Assembly (NCBI GenBank): GCA_018064475.1
Contig: JAGHVD010000017.1
Coordinates: 1 to 61,406, forward strand
Direction of reading: 5' to 3'
DNA length: 61,406 bases
Source of the DNA: Candidatus Scatonaster coprocaballi
Lineage (GTDB): Bacteria > Bacillota > Clostridia > Saccharofermentanales > Saccharofermentanaceae
In this document: in pieces, positions 1 to 8,520 of the stretch
Position numbering within the stretch: the first letter of the stretch is position 1
Layout of the letters: every line of letters starts with the position of its first letter
Notes under the pieces: model-generated
The model's input: the letters and a program-made list of their open reading frames with translations, nothing else
Database searches by the model: none
What the model was told of the DNA's origin: nothing
Position numbers and translations under genes: made by a program

Positions 1-15
1 CATTAAAGTGCTGGT

Positions 16-153
16 ATGGTATTCTTTTATCAGCGGTTTATAAATCTCAACTACAGAGTTGAAAATAGCCACACGGATTATGTGCTGGTAAAATCACCCC
101 AGTATCAGCAGGCCTTGGATGCGCTTGCTGCGGCAGGATATGAGATAGAGTAA
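16..153 (+). pseudogene. 45-aa C-terminal-like fragment, possible ACT-domain remnant
   Basis: The frame ending at 153 is open only back to a TAA at 4-6. It gives a 45-residue peptide that ends in KSPQYQQALDALAAAGYEIE. The last part resembles the final strand and helix of small amino-acid-binding ACT domains, which often end in a similar ALxxLxxAG motif. There is no good ribosome binding site before the ATG at 16, and the upstream frame is closed. A decayed 3' end is therefore more likely than a real small gene. The next frame starts 13 bp downstream, so the two were probably cotranscribed. The family assignment is weak. Confidence 0.3.
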
Positions 154-165
154 GGAGCGTGTTTC

Positions 166-285
166 ATGAGACAAATTACACTTGGAAGTACGGGAATCAC
201 CTCGCCGCAGAATGCATTTGGTGCATTGCCGGACGCGTGGAGGTCTGAATCATCCTGTCAGGGGAGCGTGACCATCTTGATCTGA
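166..285 (+). pseudogene. 5' remnant of an aldo/keto reductase gene
   Basis: A good start (AAGGAG at 152-157, ATG at 166) opens a frame whose first 22 residues, MRQITLGSTGITSPQNAFGALP, cut here only for description, match the N-terminus of clostridial aldo/keto reductases. After the ALP the similarity stops. The frame then runs through unrelated sequence, the antisense of the phosphatase 3' end, and stops at 285 after 39 codons. Family members normally have over 300 residues, so everything downstream of the first beta strands is gone. The junction lies near 230-235 and looks like a deletion or rearrangement endpoint. No product of the usual function is expected. Confidence 0.6.
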
Positions 286-1061
286 CGCTTCTGGAAGTAG
301 CAGACTTCACGGACGCCAAGAGACTGAAGGAGCGCGGCAAATTGTGAGATGCCTGCGCCTACGTTCTCTTTGACGTGTGCGTCGGAAGCCAGCGCGAAGA
401 GTTCACCACCCATATCAAGATAACGTTGGAGGATGGCTGTATCCGGCATGGCGTGACGCCGCATCGAAGACGAAGTGTTCAGTTCAAGTGCTTTTCCCTT
501 ATAGATCAATGCTTCGAAGAAACGGTCAAATGCTTCTGGACAATCTTCGTAAAGCAGGTCGGCACTTGAATCGGAACAGAATTTGTTGATGTAGTCGAAA
601 TGTGTCGCTACGTCGAAATTGTTGACGTTCTCGACCATCTCAGCCAAGGTGGTAATGTATTCGCGGTGACGTAATGTCTTCGGAAGGAAGGGAAGCTCTT
701 GGCTATAGTAGACATCCCTACCACGAAATAGATGATTACTGAGAAGAACGATGTCCAGATCCGCCTCCTGGGCGATACGGTCGATGAGCGATGCGGTGTG
801 CTTCTGATACCCAAATTCGATTCCTTTCAAGAGCGTCAGCTCAGGCGGACATAACTGCTTCCATCCTTCGAATGCGGAGCTATACTCCTTCAGGTCAAAA
901 GTCTGAATATTATCATTCGGGTCTGGGTTATCGTACTCATAGTGAGGTGTGGAGGCCACAACGCCAAGATGCATGGCATTTGCCATCTCAATGAGTTCCA
1001 AGATGGTCATGTTCGCATCCGGTGAGAACGGCACGGTGTGATTATGTGTATCGATCAGCAT
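258..1061 (-). CDS. Histidinol-phosphatase, PHP family
   Basis: This 267-residue cytoplasmic protein of the PHP metal-dependent phosphoesterase superfamily most resembles the HisJ/HisK type, which removes phosphate from histidinol phosphate in histidine synthesis. The metal-binding start DTHNHT (residues 4-9), a second motif STPHYEY near residue 37, GIEFGY near 80 and the C-terminal ASDAH motif are all present, and the length is normal. The start ATG has GGAGG about 11 bases upstream. The gene stands alone, with no other his genes in view. Its 3' end overlaps, in antisense, the truncated aldo/keto reductase frame, so the 3' flank has been rearranged. Another PHP phosphoesterase substrate cannot be excluded. 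Confidence 0.82.
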   Translation of the reverse strand: MLIDTHNHTVPFSPDANMTILELIEMANAMHLGVVASTPHYEYDNPDPNDNIQTFDLKEYSSAFEGWKQLCPPELTLLKGIEFGYQKHTASLIDRIAQEADLDIVLLSNHLFRGRDVYYSQELPFLPKTLRHREYITTLAEMVENVNNFDVATHFDYINKFCSDSSADLLYEDCPEAFDRFFEALIYKGKALELNTSSSMRRHAMPDTAILQRYLDMGGELFALASDAHVKENVGAGISQFAALLQSLGVREVCYFQKRQIKMVTLP

Positions 1062-1164
1062 ACGATGGACGGGCCTCCTTTGATAGAATTCTTCTTTATC
1101 TTATTTCAAAAACGCGTTGTGCGCAACGGTGCGATCTTCGTAAGAGAAGAAGTGAGAAGAAATG

Positions 1165-1200
1165 AAAAAGCGGACGCTCCGAATCTTCGGCCCATCCGCT
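1165..1200 (-). terminator. Rho-independent terminator after tRNA-Leu
   Basis: Read on the minus strand, AGCGGA pairs with TCCGCT around an inner CCGAA/TTCGG stem, and a TTTTTC tract follows. It lies just past the CCA end of the tRNA and before the phosphatase gene. Confidence 0.7.
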
Positions 1201-1206
1201 CTTTCT

Positions 1207-1289
<83 letters not shown>

Positions 1290-1303
1290 ATGACACAAAT
1301 GCA

Positions 1304-1332
1304 ATGTTATCACTTTTTCGAACTTCGGTCAA
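1304..1332 (-). promoter_or_regulatory. Promoter of tRNA-Leu
   Basis: On the minus strand there is a -35 of TTGACC (1332-1327), a 17-bp spacer and a -10 of TAACAT (1309-1304), ending 14 bp before the tRNA. It lies back to back with the promoter of the kinase operon. Confidence 0.65.
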
Positions 1333-1335
1333 TTT

Positions 1336-1364
1336 TTGCAGGATTGATGAAGCGAATGTATAAT
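1336..1364 (+). promoter_or_regulatory. Promoter of the NarL-type kinase/regulator operon
   Basis: TTGCAG (1336-1341), a 17-bp spacer and TATAAT (1359-1364) lie 53 bp before the GTG start of the histidine kinase. The -35 boxes of this promoter and of the divergent tRNA-Leu promoter are only 3 bp apart. Confidence 0.65.
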
Positions 1365-1417
1365 GAACGGCAGAGTAGTGGCTTTTACATATTAACCAGA
1401 ACGATCGGAGGCATGTC

Positions 1418-2614
1418 GTGCGAATCAATTCATTTGAAAATCAAGCGGTATGGTATGGCGCGGGCTTGGCCGTGCTGGGCGAGAGCGTACTTCTGGCCAT
1501 CTTCCATGATTTCCGGCTGGCCTGCCTTGGATTCTGCATTAGCATGCTCCTTCTGAATCTGGCTTGTTTTCTTGAAGGGAGACCGAGAAGGGTGATGCAG
1601 ATTCTAGGTGTGATCCTGATGGCAGGTGGAATCGTGCTGGTTCCTCGCTGGTATATGGGATCGATGAGCCTTCTCCTTGTTTCTGGAATTTTCTTCGAAC
1701 ATAGACGTGTCATGCATGCGATGGGCCTACTTCTGGCGATCGGTGCTTTGGTGACGGACCTGCTGATCACTCGCCCGAATATCCTTGGCTTCTTGCTTAA
1801 TGTATCTCTAGCGTTGGCCATCTACGGATTATGGGAAGTGCTGTTATTTGCACTTCGTAAATTTGCGATGACGGAAGCACAGTTGAATCAGGCACTTACG
1901 GCTTCATCAGTAGATGCGATGGAGCAACGAAAACTACGTGAAGAATTGGGTAAAATGCAATCGACGAATGAGTACAACGCCCGTCTTCAGGAGCGTGAAC
2001 GTATTTCCCGTGACATCCATAACCAGGTCGGCCATACACTCTCTGCAGCAACGGTGACCTTGGATGCAGCTACACTTCTGATGCCCAGTGATGCCCAGCG
2101 GGCGAAGGAGAAGATCGATATCGCAAACTCTCGTGTCCATGAGGCAATCTCATCGGTGCGAAGTGTAGTGCGTACGTTGGATGCGGAGGACGACCGAATT
2201 GCGCTCAATGACTATATGCATTCACTTCAGAATATGGTCTCGGACTTCATGATGGATACGGAGATCAAGGTGTATCACAATTTCGGACAGATTGAGTCCG
2301 AGGAGAGAATTCCCATGCAGACTGCCTCGTTTCTCAGTAGTTCCTTGAAAGAACTGCTGACCAATGGCGTCAAGCATGGTCAGGCGAAGATCTTTGTCGT
2401 CACGTTTCTCCGTGACGAGAAGAATCTGCGTCTGAAGGTGCAGGACAACGGTTCTGGATGGGGCTTCCTTTCTTCAGAAGAGAAGCGGCAGCGAATCAAT
2501 CGTGGATTTGGACTTCGGAAGATGATTGACTATGCGGAGAAGAAAGGCGGCAATTGCACGATTGAAAGTGTGGATGGATTTGCAGTATGCATTTCCTTGC
2601 CGGTGGAGGGATAG
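1418..2614 (+). CDS. Membrane sensor histidine kinase (HisKA_3/NarX-LiaS type)
   Basis: This 398-residue sensor kinase starts at GTG with GGAGG at 1407-1411. The first ~150 residues are about six hydrophobic segments with little extracellular sequence, so the stimulus is probably sensed in the membrane. A coiled-coil stretch follows. Next is the dimerisation and phosphoacceptor box RERISRDIHNQVGH (predicted phosphohistidine His201), and then an ATPase domain with ELLTNGVKHG (N box), DNGSGWG and RGFGLRKM (G boxes). The partner response regulator starts 4 bp after the stop. A three-gene ABC exporter lies just downstream, so the pair probably controls it in response to envelope or peptide stress. 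Confidence 0.87.
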   Translation: MRINSFENQAVWYGAGLAVLGESVLLAIFHDFRLACLGFCISMLLLNLACFLEGRPRRVMQILGVILMAGGIVLVPRWYMGSMSLLLVSGIFFEHRRVMHAMGLLLAIGALVTDLLITRPNILGFLLNVSLALAIYGLWEVLLFALRKFAMTEAQLNQALTASSVDAMEQRKLREELGKMQSTNEYNARLQERERISRDIHNQVGHTLSAATVTLDAATLLMPSDAQRAKEKIDIANSRVHEAISSVRSVVRTLDAEDDRIALNDYMHSLQNMVSDFMMDTEIKVYHNFGQIESEERIPMQTASFLSSSLKELLTNGVKHGQAKIFVVTFLRDEKNLRLKVQDNGSGWGFLSSEEKRQRINRGFGLRKMIDYAEKKGGNCTIESVDGFAVCISLPVEG

Positions 2615-2617
2615 AAC

Positions 2618-3325
2618 ATGGCAAGAATACTGTTGGTTGACGATGAGCCGTTATTACTGGAGAGCCTGGAGATCATTCTGTCGATTTCGGGTGAGCACGA
2701 GGTATGCGGGAAAGCGCAGAACGGGTTGGAAGCATTGGGACTTCTGAAGGATCCGACGTGTGTGCCGGACGTGATGCTGGTGGATCTTAACATGCCTGAT
2801 ATGGGCGGCAATGAGTTGATTCCGATTGTCAAAGCACAGTATCCCGATATCCGCATCATTGTACTGACCACTTTCTACGATGAACAGAATATTGCCGGCG
2901 CGATCTCCGGCGGTGCTGTGGGCTATCTTCTGAAAGATTCCGGTAAAGACGCAATTCTCAATGCCGTAGAACAAGCGCTGAAGGGACAGAGCGTCCTAGA
3001 TATCAAAGTGATGCAGAAACTAAATGCCATGCTTTCTTCTGAACACGTTGAAACATCTGAAACGAAGTCGACTCTAAGCGATGCGAGAAGTAGTGCACGG
3101 ACCTATTCTTCGGAACCGAAACAGAAGATAGAAGATTGGGGGATTACTGATCGAGAGAAAGAAATCTGTAAGCTCATTTGCGAAGGGTGTACCAATGCGC
3201 AGATCGCCTCCATCCTCTTTATCAGCGAGGGAACCGTGAAGAATTATGTTTCCAGCATCTACGACAAATTGGACGAACACGATCGTACAAAATTGGCCAT
3301 TCGACTGCAGTCTTTCGATCTGTAA
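2618..3325 (+). CDS. Response regulator, NarL/LuxR type
   Basis: This 235-residue regulator has a receiver domain at residues 1-125 with the acidic pair DD (8-9), phosphoacceptor Asp56 in VDLNMPD and the conserved lysine in LLKDSG. A long polar linker rich in Ser and Glu (about 130-170) follows, then a LuxR-type helix-turn-helix (WGITDREKEICKLICEG...GTVKNYVSSIYDKL). It is the cognate of the kinase 4 bp upstream. The palindromic repeats at 3341-3419, between this gene and the ABC genes, are plausible binding sites for a dimer of this class. That link is inferred. Confidence 0.88.
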   Translation: MARILLVDDEPLLLESLEIILSISGEHEVCGKAQNGLEALGLLKDPTCVPDVMLVDLNMPDMGGNELIPIVKAQYPDIRIIVLTTFYDEQNIAGAISGGAVGYLLKDSGKDAILNAVEQALKGQSVLDIKVMQKLNAMLSSEHVETSETKSTLSDARSSARTYSSEPKQKIEDWGITDREKEICKLICEGCTNAQIASILFISEGTVKNYVSSIYDKLDEHDRTKLAIRLQSFDL

Positions 3326-3340
3326 TCGCGAACGCACAGT

Positions 3341-3451
3341 ATGACTTCAGTCATTGTCTAATATCCGAATGTGTGACCCCAGTCATATTTCTCTTAATGG
3401 GAGAATATGACTGGGGTAACTGTTCGATTTCATCGACAATCTCTACACTAT
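3341..3451 (+). promoter_or_regulatory. Candidate operator and promoter of the first ABC exporter operon
   Basis: Three copies of an ATGACT-type half site occur here. ATGACTTCAGTCAT (3341-3354) is a perfect palindrome. A much longer inverted repeat follows, ACCCCAGTCATATTTCTC (3376-3393) against GAGAATATGACTGGGGT (3401-3417), with one bulged T. There is no T run, which argues against a terminator. A weak TTCGAT/17 bp/CACTAT promoter follows at 3423-3451. The arrangement suits binding by the NarL-type regulator encoded just upstream. Confidence 0.5.
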
Positions 3452-3498
3452 GGATAGACTCGAGAAATCGGGTGTGAAAGATGAATGGAGCGTATAAA

Positions 3499-4644
3499 AT
3501 GAAGAAGCGAGAAGAGAAATCGAGACTGTCGCCATGGCCGTATATCCGAAACAATCGGGTACGGTCTACCGTGTTGGTGATTAGTTTAGCAGTGTTTGTC
3601 GTGTTGATCTATATGATGAATTATATTATCGGCGGCGTCGAGGAACCCTATTGGTTGGCAAATGTTGAACCTTATGATCGAATACAGTATGCTGCCGCTG
3701 CGATTGACATTACGCCGGAAGACTATGCAACGGTCGAGGAATACCGTCTTGGTGCATGGCAAGCAGTTTCCGAGCAGTGTGATGCCATTCGAGGGGAAGC
3801 AGGAATTATTGATGCCAAAGTATGCTCGATGCAACGAGTGGTCTTTCAGGCGACCGTCGGAACCAACTACCAGGAGTGTCTCTTGTTTGAAGGGAAAAGC
3901 GATTGTGAAGAGTACCTTCAACACATGGATGGAAGATTAAGCTCTGGAAGAATGCCAGAAGCAGCAGGTGAGATCCTGGTGGACCAGAGACTGGTGGACA
4001 ACAATAAGCATAGTGGACTGCTTCTTTCATTGATTGGAACGAGATACCACGTGGTGGGCGTTGTCGATTCTCCTTATTATCTGGCCTGCGGAATTGCGCA
4101 CCCCGGTGAGAATAACATCTGGATACTATTACTTACCGAGTCGGCGCAAGTGGATGCGCGGCCCATATTCGAGAAACATGGTTTCCGCCTTAAACTTTAC
4201 TCTGATCGCGCAAGTGCAGAAGTCAATCATCGAGCGAGCATTGGTGATCTAGATACTGTTCAGACACTATTTACTGTAGTGTCTGCCGCACTGCTCATGA
4301 TCTGTGTGGTCGTTGTACTTGCCTTGCATATTATGGACCGACACAATGAATGGTGTTTACTGAATTCCATCGGTTTTACCTCCGGCGAGATCTACCTGAT
4401 GGCGCTCAAAGAGATGCTCATCTGTATGGGTATTGCTCTTGCCGTTGGCGCTGTGCTGTGCTTCGGTGTCTCGATGCTGATCAAGTTCCTGCTATTTCAG
4501 CCACGCGGACTTTATGTAAAGATCTGGCGACCGCAAGTCATCCCAAGAATTCTGGCAGTATTCGTAGCATTACTGGGCATTATACAAATTCCGCTATTTT
4601 CCGGTATGCGTAAGATCCAGACAATTGATGAGATTGAGAATTAA
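3499..4644 (+). CDS. ABC transporter permease, FtsX/MacB-like
   Basis: The protein has about 381 residues when read from the ATG at 3499, which has GGAG 8 bases upstream. An in-frame ATG at 3481 has a poorer site. One N-terminal membrane segment (around VLVISLAVFVVLIYMM) is followed by a large external domain of about 200 residues and then three membrane segments, the FtsX topology. The cytosolic loop NEWCLLNSIGFTSGEIY matches the coupling-helix region of FtsX permeases. It lies 20 bp before the ATPase gene, with a second FtsX protein after that, so this is a heterodimeric-permease exporter. The substrate is unknown; peptides or lipids are usual for this class. Confidence 0.78.
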   Translation: MKKREEKSRLSPWPYIRNNRVRSTVLVISLAVFVVLIYMMNYIIGGVEEPYWLANVEPYDRIQYAAAAIDITPEDYATVEEYRLGAWQAVSEQCDAIRGEAGIIDAKVCSMQRVVFQATVGTNYQECLLFEGKSDCEEYLQHMDGRLSSGRMPEAAGEILVDQRLVDNNKHSGLLLSLIGTRYHVVGVVDSPYYLACGIAHPGENNIWILLLTESAQVDARPIFEKHGFRLKLYSDRASAEVNHRASIGDLDTVQTLFTVVSAALLMICVVVVLALHIMDRHNEWCLLNSIGFTSGEIYLMALKEMLICMGIALAVGAVLCFGVSMLIKFLLFQPRGLYVKIWRPQVIPRILAVFVALLGIIQIPLFSGMRKIQTIDEIEN

Positions 4645-4664
4645 GAGTGAAGAGGAGAAATACG

Positions 4665-5339
4665 ATGTTTGAATTACATGATGCAACCATGATTTACGAT
4701 ATGGACAAAGAAGAGAAAGTGTACGCAATGAAGAGCATGAATCTGACGCTACCGGATCGAGGACTGATTGGTATTATTGGCCCTTCCGGATCGGGTAAAT
4801 CTACACTGATGTACACGATGTCGACACTGAAGAAGCTGACATCCGGCGACGTGCTTTATAACGGCAAGTCACTTTCATCCATTAGTGACGCACAGAAGCA
4901 GCATCTGCGCAGAAATGAGTTTGGATTTGTCTTCCAGCGCCACTATCTGATTAACTATATGTCCGCCATGGATAATGCGACACTCGCGGCAACGACTTCC
5001 GTGGTGGAGGCAAGAAAAAAGGCGGAGAAACTGCTTCTGGAGATTGGATTGAAGAAGAGTGAACTTCATCACAAGCCGACGAAACTCTCCGGAGGTCAAC
5101 GTCAACGTGTTGCCATCGCTCGTGCGATGATGAATGACCCCAAGGTGTTATTTGCGGATGAGCCGACAGCTTCACTTGACCATGAGAATGCATTTCTAGT
5201 AATGGACCGATTGAAGGAATATGCCAAAGAGAGACTGGTGATCGTCATTACCCATGATACAAGTATCATCCAAGATGCGGATATGATCGTCAAGATCTGG
5301 GATGGTTCCATCGCTGAAGTGGAGACGAAGGAGGCTTGA
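4665..5339 (+). CDS. ABC transporter ATP-binding protein (MacB/LolD class)
   Basis: This 224-residue ATPase starts at the ATG with AGGAG about 8 bases upstream; an in-frame GTG at 4647 is less likely. Walker A is GPSGSGKST, the Q loop is VFQRHYL, the signature is [14 protein letters not shown], Walker B is VLFADEPTASLD and the switch histidine is in VITHD. All catalytic parts are intact. It energises the two flanking FtsX-like permeases. The gene ends inside the translation-initiation region of the second permease, which suggests coupled translation. Confidence 0.9.
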   Translation: MFELHDATMIYDMDKEEKVYAMKSMNLTLPDRGLIGIIGPSGSGKSTLMYTMSTLKKLTSGDVLYNGKSLSSISDAQKQHLRRNEFGFVFQRHYLINYMSAMDNATLAATTSVVEARKKAEKLLLEIGLKKSELHHKPTKLSGGQRQRVAIARAMMNDPKVLFADEPTASLDHENAFLVMDRLKEYAKERLVIVITHDTSIIQDADMIVKIWDGSIAEVETKEA

Positions 5340-5344
5340 ACAAA

Positions 5345-6460
5345 ATGAAAATCAGACCTTTTTCCGCGTGGAGATACATCCTAAATAACAAAGCGCGTGC
5401 AATGGCTTTGATCCTGATGATGATGTTCATTACGGTTTCGTTTACCTGCGGTATGTATGTGGACAATGCGCCGGAGATTTTTCGAATCTCGACGGATTTT
5501 TCGGACCAATATGTACTGATCTATCGTTCTGTATATAACACCGAATCCAATAAGCAATTTAAGGATTGTATGGAAGAACTGCCCGAGTATCTCGGTGAGG
5601 GAGAATATGAGCGACTCAATGTCGGCTTGTTGTACTGTGAGTTCCAATCCATTATGGAATTCAATTGTAATATGGAGTCTTTCGTCTTTGAAAGTGAAGA
5701 AGATTTCGAGACTTTTAAATCATGTACGACACTGGTACCGGAAGATTTGAAACTCAAAGACTGTGAGATTGCGATGAGTGAATACCTTGCCAATAATGGA
5801 GGTTACAAGGTCGGACAGCCTTTGAATGCTGAGGAAGATCTAGTTCTTACCCAAACAGTCTCTTCGTGGAAAGGTGTGCGTGCCTATGCAGTCGAGCGTA
5901 ACGTAGGAGATTGCGCGTTAATCATTAATCGTGAGGGTGTCCGTGATCATGAAAGAGAAAAGCGTACGGCGGAGACCCTGTCTGCCCTTTCCGAGGAACT
6001 ATCTTCGAAATATCCACTTCTTAGCTTTGATACGCCGTCTCGCTATATGGATAGTTGTAAAGCGGACTTTGAATTCATGTACTACATCTTCGGTGCAGCG
6101 TCACTTCTTCTGGATATTGTTCTGCTTGTTACGATCAATGCTGCATTTACGGCCGCTTATGACAAGCGTAAACACGAGTTTGCTATCTATAAGGCGATGG
6201 GTTTCACTCGTGGCCAGATCTTCCGGAAAGTCGCAAGTGAAGTACTCCTTCTTAACGCATTTGCCATCTTGATCGGTGCAATCGTCAATGCGGGTGTCAT
6301 TCTGGTTTGTAATCAGTTGATGTGGAGCCAAGGCCAATGCTTCTACCGTATTTCTAAGTTTGCAGTAGTGGCTACCATAATCAGTGAAGCAGTATTGCTA
6401 GTCTGCATTATCCTTCTGAACTGGTTCAAAACACGTAAGTATGAGGTCACGGAGGAATAG
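5345..6460 (+). CDS. ABC transporter permease, FtsX/MacB-like (second subunit)
   Basis: About 371 residues from the ATG at 5345, which lies 10 bases after AAGGAGG; the upstream TTG at 5336 is too close to that site. Topology is one N-terminal membrane segment, about 220 external residues and three C-terminal membrane segments, with the FtsX loop KHEFAIYKAMGFTRGQIF. It is diverged from the first permease, so the transporter is probably a heterodimer. It is the last gene of the operon; no clear terminator was seen in the 195 bp before the next regulator. Confidence 0.8.
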   Translation: MKIRPFSAWRYILNNKARAMALILMMMFITVSFTCGMYVDNAPEIFRISTDFSDQYVLIYRSVYNTESNKQFKDCMEELPEYLGEGEYERLNVGLLYCEFQSIMEFNCNMESFVFESEEDFETFKSCTTLVPEDLKLKDCEIAMSEYLANNGGYKVGQPLNAEEDLVLTQTVSSWKGVRAYAVERNVGDCALIINREGVRDHEREKRTAETLSALSEELSSKYPLLSFDTPSRYMDSCKADFEFMYYIFGAASLLLDIVLLVTINAAFTAAYDKRKHEFAIYKAMGFTRGQIFRKVASEVLLLNAFAILIGAIVNAGVILVCNQLMWSQGQCFYRISKFAVVATIISEAVLLVCIILLNWFKTRKYEVTEE

Positions 6461-6559
6461 AAGAAAGAAACGAAGACCAATCTCTATACGGCCGAACTGG
6501 AATTCATTCTCGACGGAGCGGGTATTTGCTCTCAATGAAACTGGATTCTGGGCTTGCCA

Positions 6560-6568
6560 TGGTATACT
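6560..6568 (+). promoter_or_regulatory. Extended -10 promoter of the OmpR-type module
   Basis: TGGTATACT matches an extended -10 (TGnTATAAT). It lies about 90 bp before the regulator start, without a clear -35 box. Confidence 0.4.
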
Positions 6569-6655
6569 ATGATATTAGCGGCACCGAGAACGATCGATTG
6601 TATGTGCAAAGATCGCGAGGTGTACGCTAATATTTATTTTGGAGAGGTGGGCTTC

Positions 6656-7339
6656 ATGTATCGGATTCTGATCGTAGACGATGAGCGGGCGCTGGCGGAT
6701 ATTATCGCGCAGATGCTGAAGGGATGTGGCTATGACACATGTACTGCTTACGATGCTGATCAGGCCTATGACACGCTCTCCAAAGGTCATTTCGATCTTC
6801 TGATCCTCGATATCAATCTTCCGGGTATGACGGGCTTTGAACTCTGCAAAGACCTCCGACAGGTGTCTGGGGTACCTGTCATTTTTGCCAGTGCTCGAAC
6901 GAATGAGACGGACCGGATCACAAGCTTCGATATTGGCGGCGATGACTATATCCAGAAGCCTTATTCGATGAAAGAACTCCTATCACGTGTGAATGCGCTG
7001 ATCCGTCGTGCGTACGGTGGTTCCCTTGAACAGGAGAAGATCGCTTTCGGCGACGTGAGTGTGGACTTAAGTGCCCATGTGGTGACCAGAGGCGGTGAAC
7101 GCGTGAATCTGGCTTCTCGGGAATTCGACTTACTGAAGTATCTCTGTCAGAATAAGAATACGGTCATACCCAAAGAGAAACTGATGGCCGAGGTGTGGGG
7201 TGCTTTTTCCGAATCGGAAGCTTCTTCCTTAACGGTGCATATCCGTTGGCTACGCGAGAAACTGGAGGAGGATCCCTCTCATCCGAAGTATATCAAGACC
7301 GTCTGGCGCATGGGTTATATGCTGGAGGTCAATGAATGA
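6656..7339 (+). CDS. Response regulator, OmpR/PhoB type
   Basis: This 227-residue regulator starts at the ATG preceded by GGAGAGGTGG. The receiver has the acidic pair at residues 8-9, phosphoacceptor Asp52 in LDINLPG and the lysine in QKPYSMKEL. The C-terminal winged helix includes LASREFDLLKYL and YIKTVWRMGYML. Its stop overlaps the start of the histidine kinase by 4 bp (ATGA). Together with the ABC genes that follow it forms a BceRS/AB-like layout, the type that answers cell-wall-active peptides. Confidence 0.9.
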   Translation: MYRILIVDDERALADIIAQMLKGCGYDTCTAYDADQAYDTLSKGHFDLLILDINLPGMTGFELCKDLRQVSGVPVIFASARTNETDRITSFDIGGDDYIQKPYSMKELLSRVNALIRRAYGGSLEQEKIAFGDVSVDLSAHVVTRGGERVNLASREFDLLKYLCQNKNTVIPKEKLMAEVWGAFSESEASSLTVHIRWLREKLEEDPSHPKYIKTVWRMGYMLEVNE

Positions 7340-8463
7340 GAAGACTGGCTCTGATCGGCGCGGTGTTGGCGCTGGCGCTTACGATATTTGCATTTTCGAT
7401 ATACCATATCTCTTCGTCGAAGACGCGTGAACCTGCCAATGAGAACGAAGCACTGACGGCCAATGAGATTGCGAATCTGGTTGCACAGGGTAGTTATGAC
7501 GAAGCAGAAGTGAAAGCTAATCAACTTCGAGAAACGCTGACCGAGGATAAGAAGGTCGAGCGAGGACCAGAAGATTATGCGCCGTTTCTGATGCTGGGTG
7601 TATGTATTCTCTTTATTGGCGGGACGTGCCTCTATGTCGGCTGGAAGATTCTCCGTCCGTTTCATAAACTGGAGCATTTTGCCGATGAGGTGGCATTAGG
7701 CAACTTGGACATGCCGCTTGAATATGAGCGTACGAATTGGTTCGGTAAATTCACGTTTGCCTTTGATAATATGCGAAATGAGATCAAACGTGCGCGCAAT
7801 GCGGAGCAGGAAGCAGTCGAGAACAATAAGACGGTGATTGCAACGCTTTCCCACGATATCAAGACACCGATCTCCAGTATCCGTGCCTATGCGGAAGCGA
7901 TGGAAATGGGGATGGATGCGACATCTGAAATGCGTGAACAGTATGTGTCGACCATTATGGAGAAATGCGATGAGGTCAGTAAGCTCTCGGAAGACATGCT
8001 GATGCATGCATTGGCCGATATGGAACGGCTACGCCTCTATCCAACGCGCTGCGAGTTGGGTCATTTTCTAGAAGAGAATTTGGCCGGCGCATCGCTTGTT
8101 CGCCCGCAGGAAGAAGTGTTCGTCATGGTCGACGAACTTCGACTGGGCCAGGTGATCGAGAACATCCTGAGCAATGCGAAGAAGTATGCCGATGGACATG
8201 TTGAAGCACGTCTGGATGTGAAGAGAGATGACGCAAAATCGTATGCGGTCATGACATTTCGAGATCATGGACAAGGCATTCCGGACGAGGATCTGCCTTT
8301 CGTATTCGAGAAGTTTTACCGTGGCAGAAATATAGGGAAGAACAGTGGTGCGGGGCTGGGATTATTTATCGTGAAGTATATTATCGAGAATTTCAACGGC
8401 ACGATCCGTGCGTACAACGATGGGGGGCTGGTAATCGAAATCAGACTTCCCGTTCTTCCTTAA
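7336..8463 (+). CDS. Sensor histidine kinase (HisKA type)
   Basis: A 375-residue kinase with two membrane segments: about residues 5-25, and about 80-100 (FLMLGVCILFIGGTCLYVG). Between them is a short, charged extracytoplasmic region of only ~55 residues. A HAMP-like linker follows, then the H box ATLSHDIKTPISS (predicted His173), N box ENILSNAKKYA, DHGQGIP and GAGLGLFIVKYI. All kinase motifs are present. The overlap with the regulator indicates cotranscription. The small sensor loop suggests it may sense through the partner transporter rather than bind a ligand itself, as reported for BceS-type kinases; that is inference. Confidence 0.87.
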   Translation: MRRLALIGAVLALALTIFAFSIYHISSSKTREPANENEALTANEIANLVAQGSYDEAEVKANQLRETLTEDKKVERGPEDYAPFLMLGVCILFIGGTCLYVGWKILRPFHKLEHFADEVALGNLDMPLEYERTNWFGKFTFAFDNMRNEIKRARNAEQEAVENNKTVIATLSHDIKTPISSIRAYAEAMEMGMDATSEMREQYVSTIMEKCDEVSKLSEDMLMHALADMERLRLYPTRCELGHFLEENLAGASLVRPQEEVFVMVDELRLGQVIENILSNAKKYADGHVEARLDVKRDDAKSYAVMTFRDHGQGIPDEDLPFVFEKFYRGRNIGKNSGAGLGLFIVKYIIENFNGTIRAYNDGGLVIEIRLPVLP

Positions 8464-8475
8464 GGATTTCTTAAT
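8459..8475 (+). promoter_or_regulatory. Direct-repeat operator candidate before the second ABC exporter
   Basis: CTTAAG (8459-8464) and CTTAAT (8470-8475) are spaced at an 11-bp period, the classic geometry for OmpR/PhoB-family dimers. The site overlaps the stop codon of the kinase and lies 46 bp before the ATPase gene. It is probably the target of the regulator encoded at 6656. Confidence 0.45.
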
Positions 8476-8520
8476 ACCAACTGCGATAAGGTATGTGTAT
8501 CAAGCGAAAGGAAGGACAAA

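Noticed and set aside
3376-3417. Long hairpin as a plain terminator of the kinase/regulator genes
   Set aside because: No T run follows the stem, and the half site recurs in a second palindrome 20 bp upstream, which fits operator DNA better.
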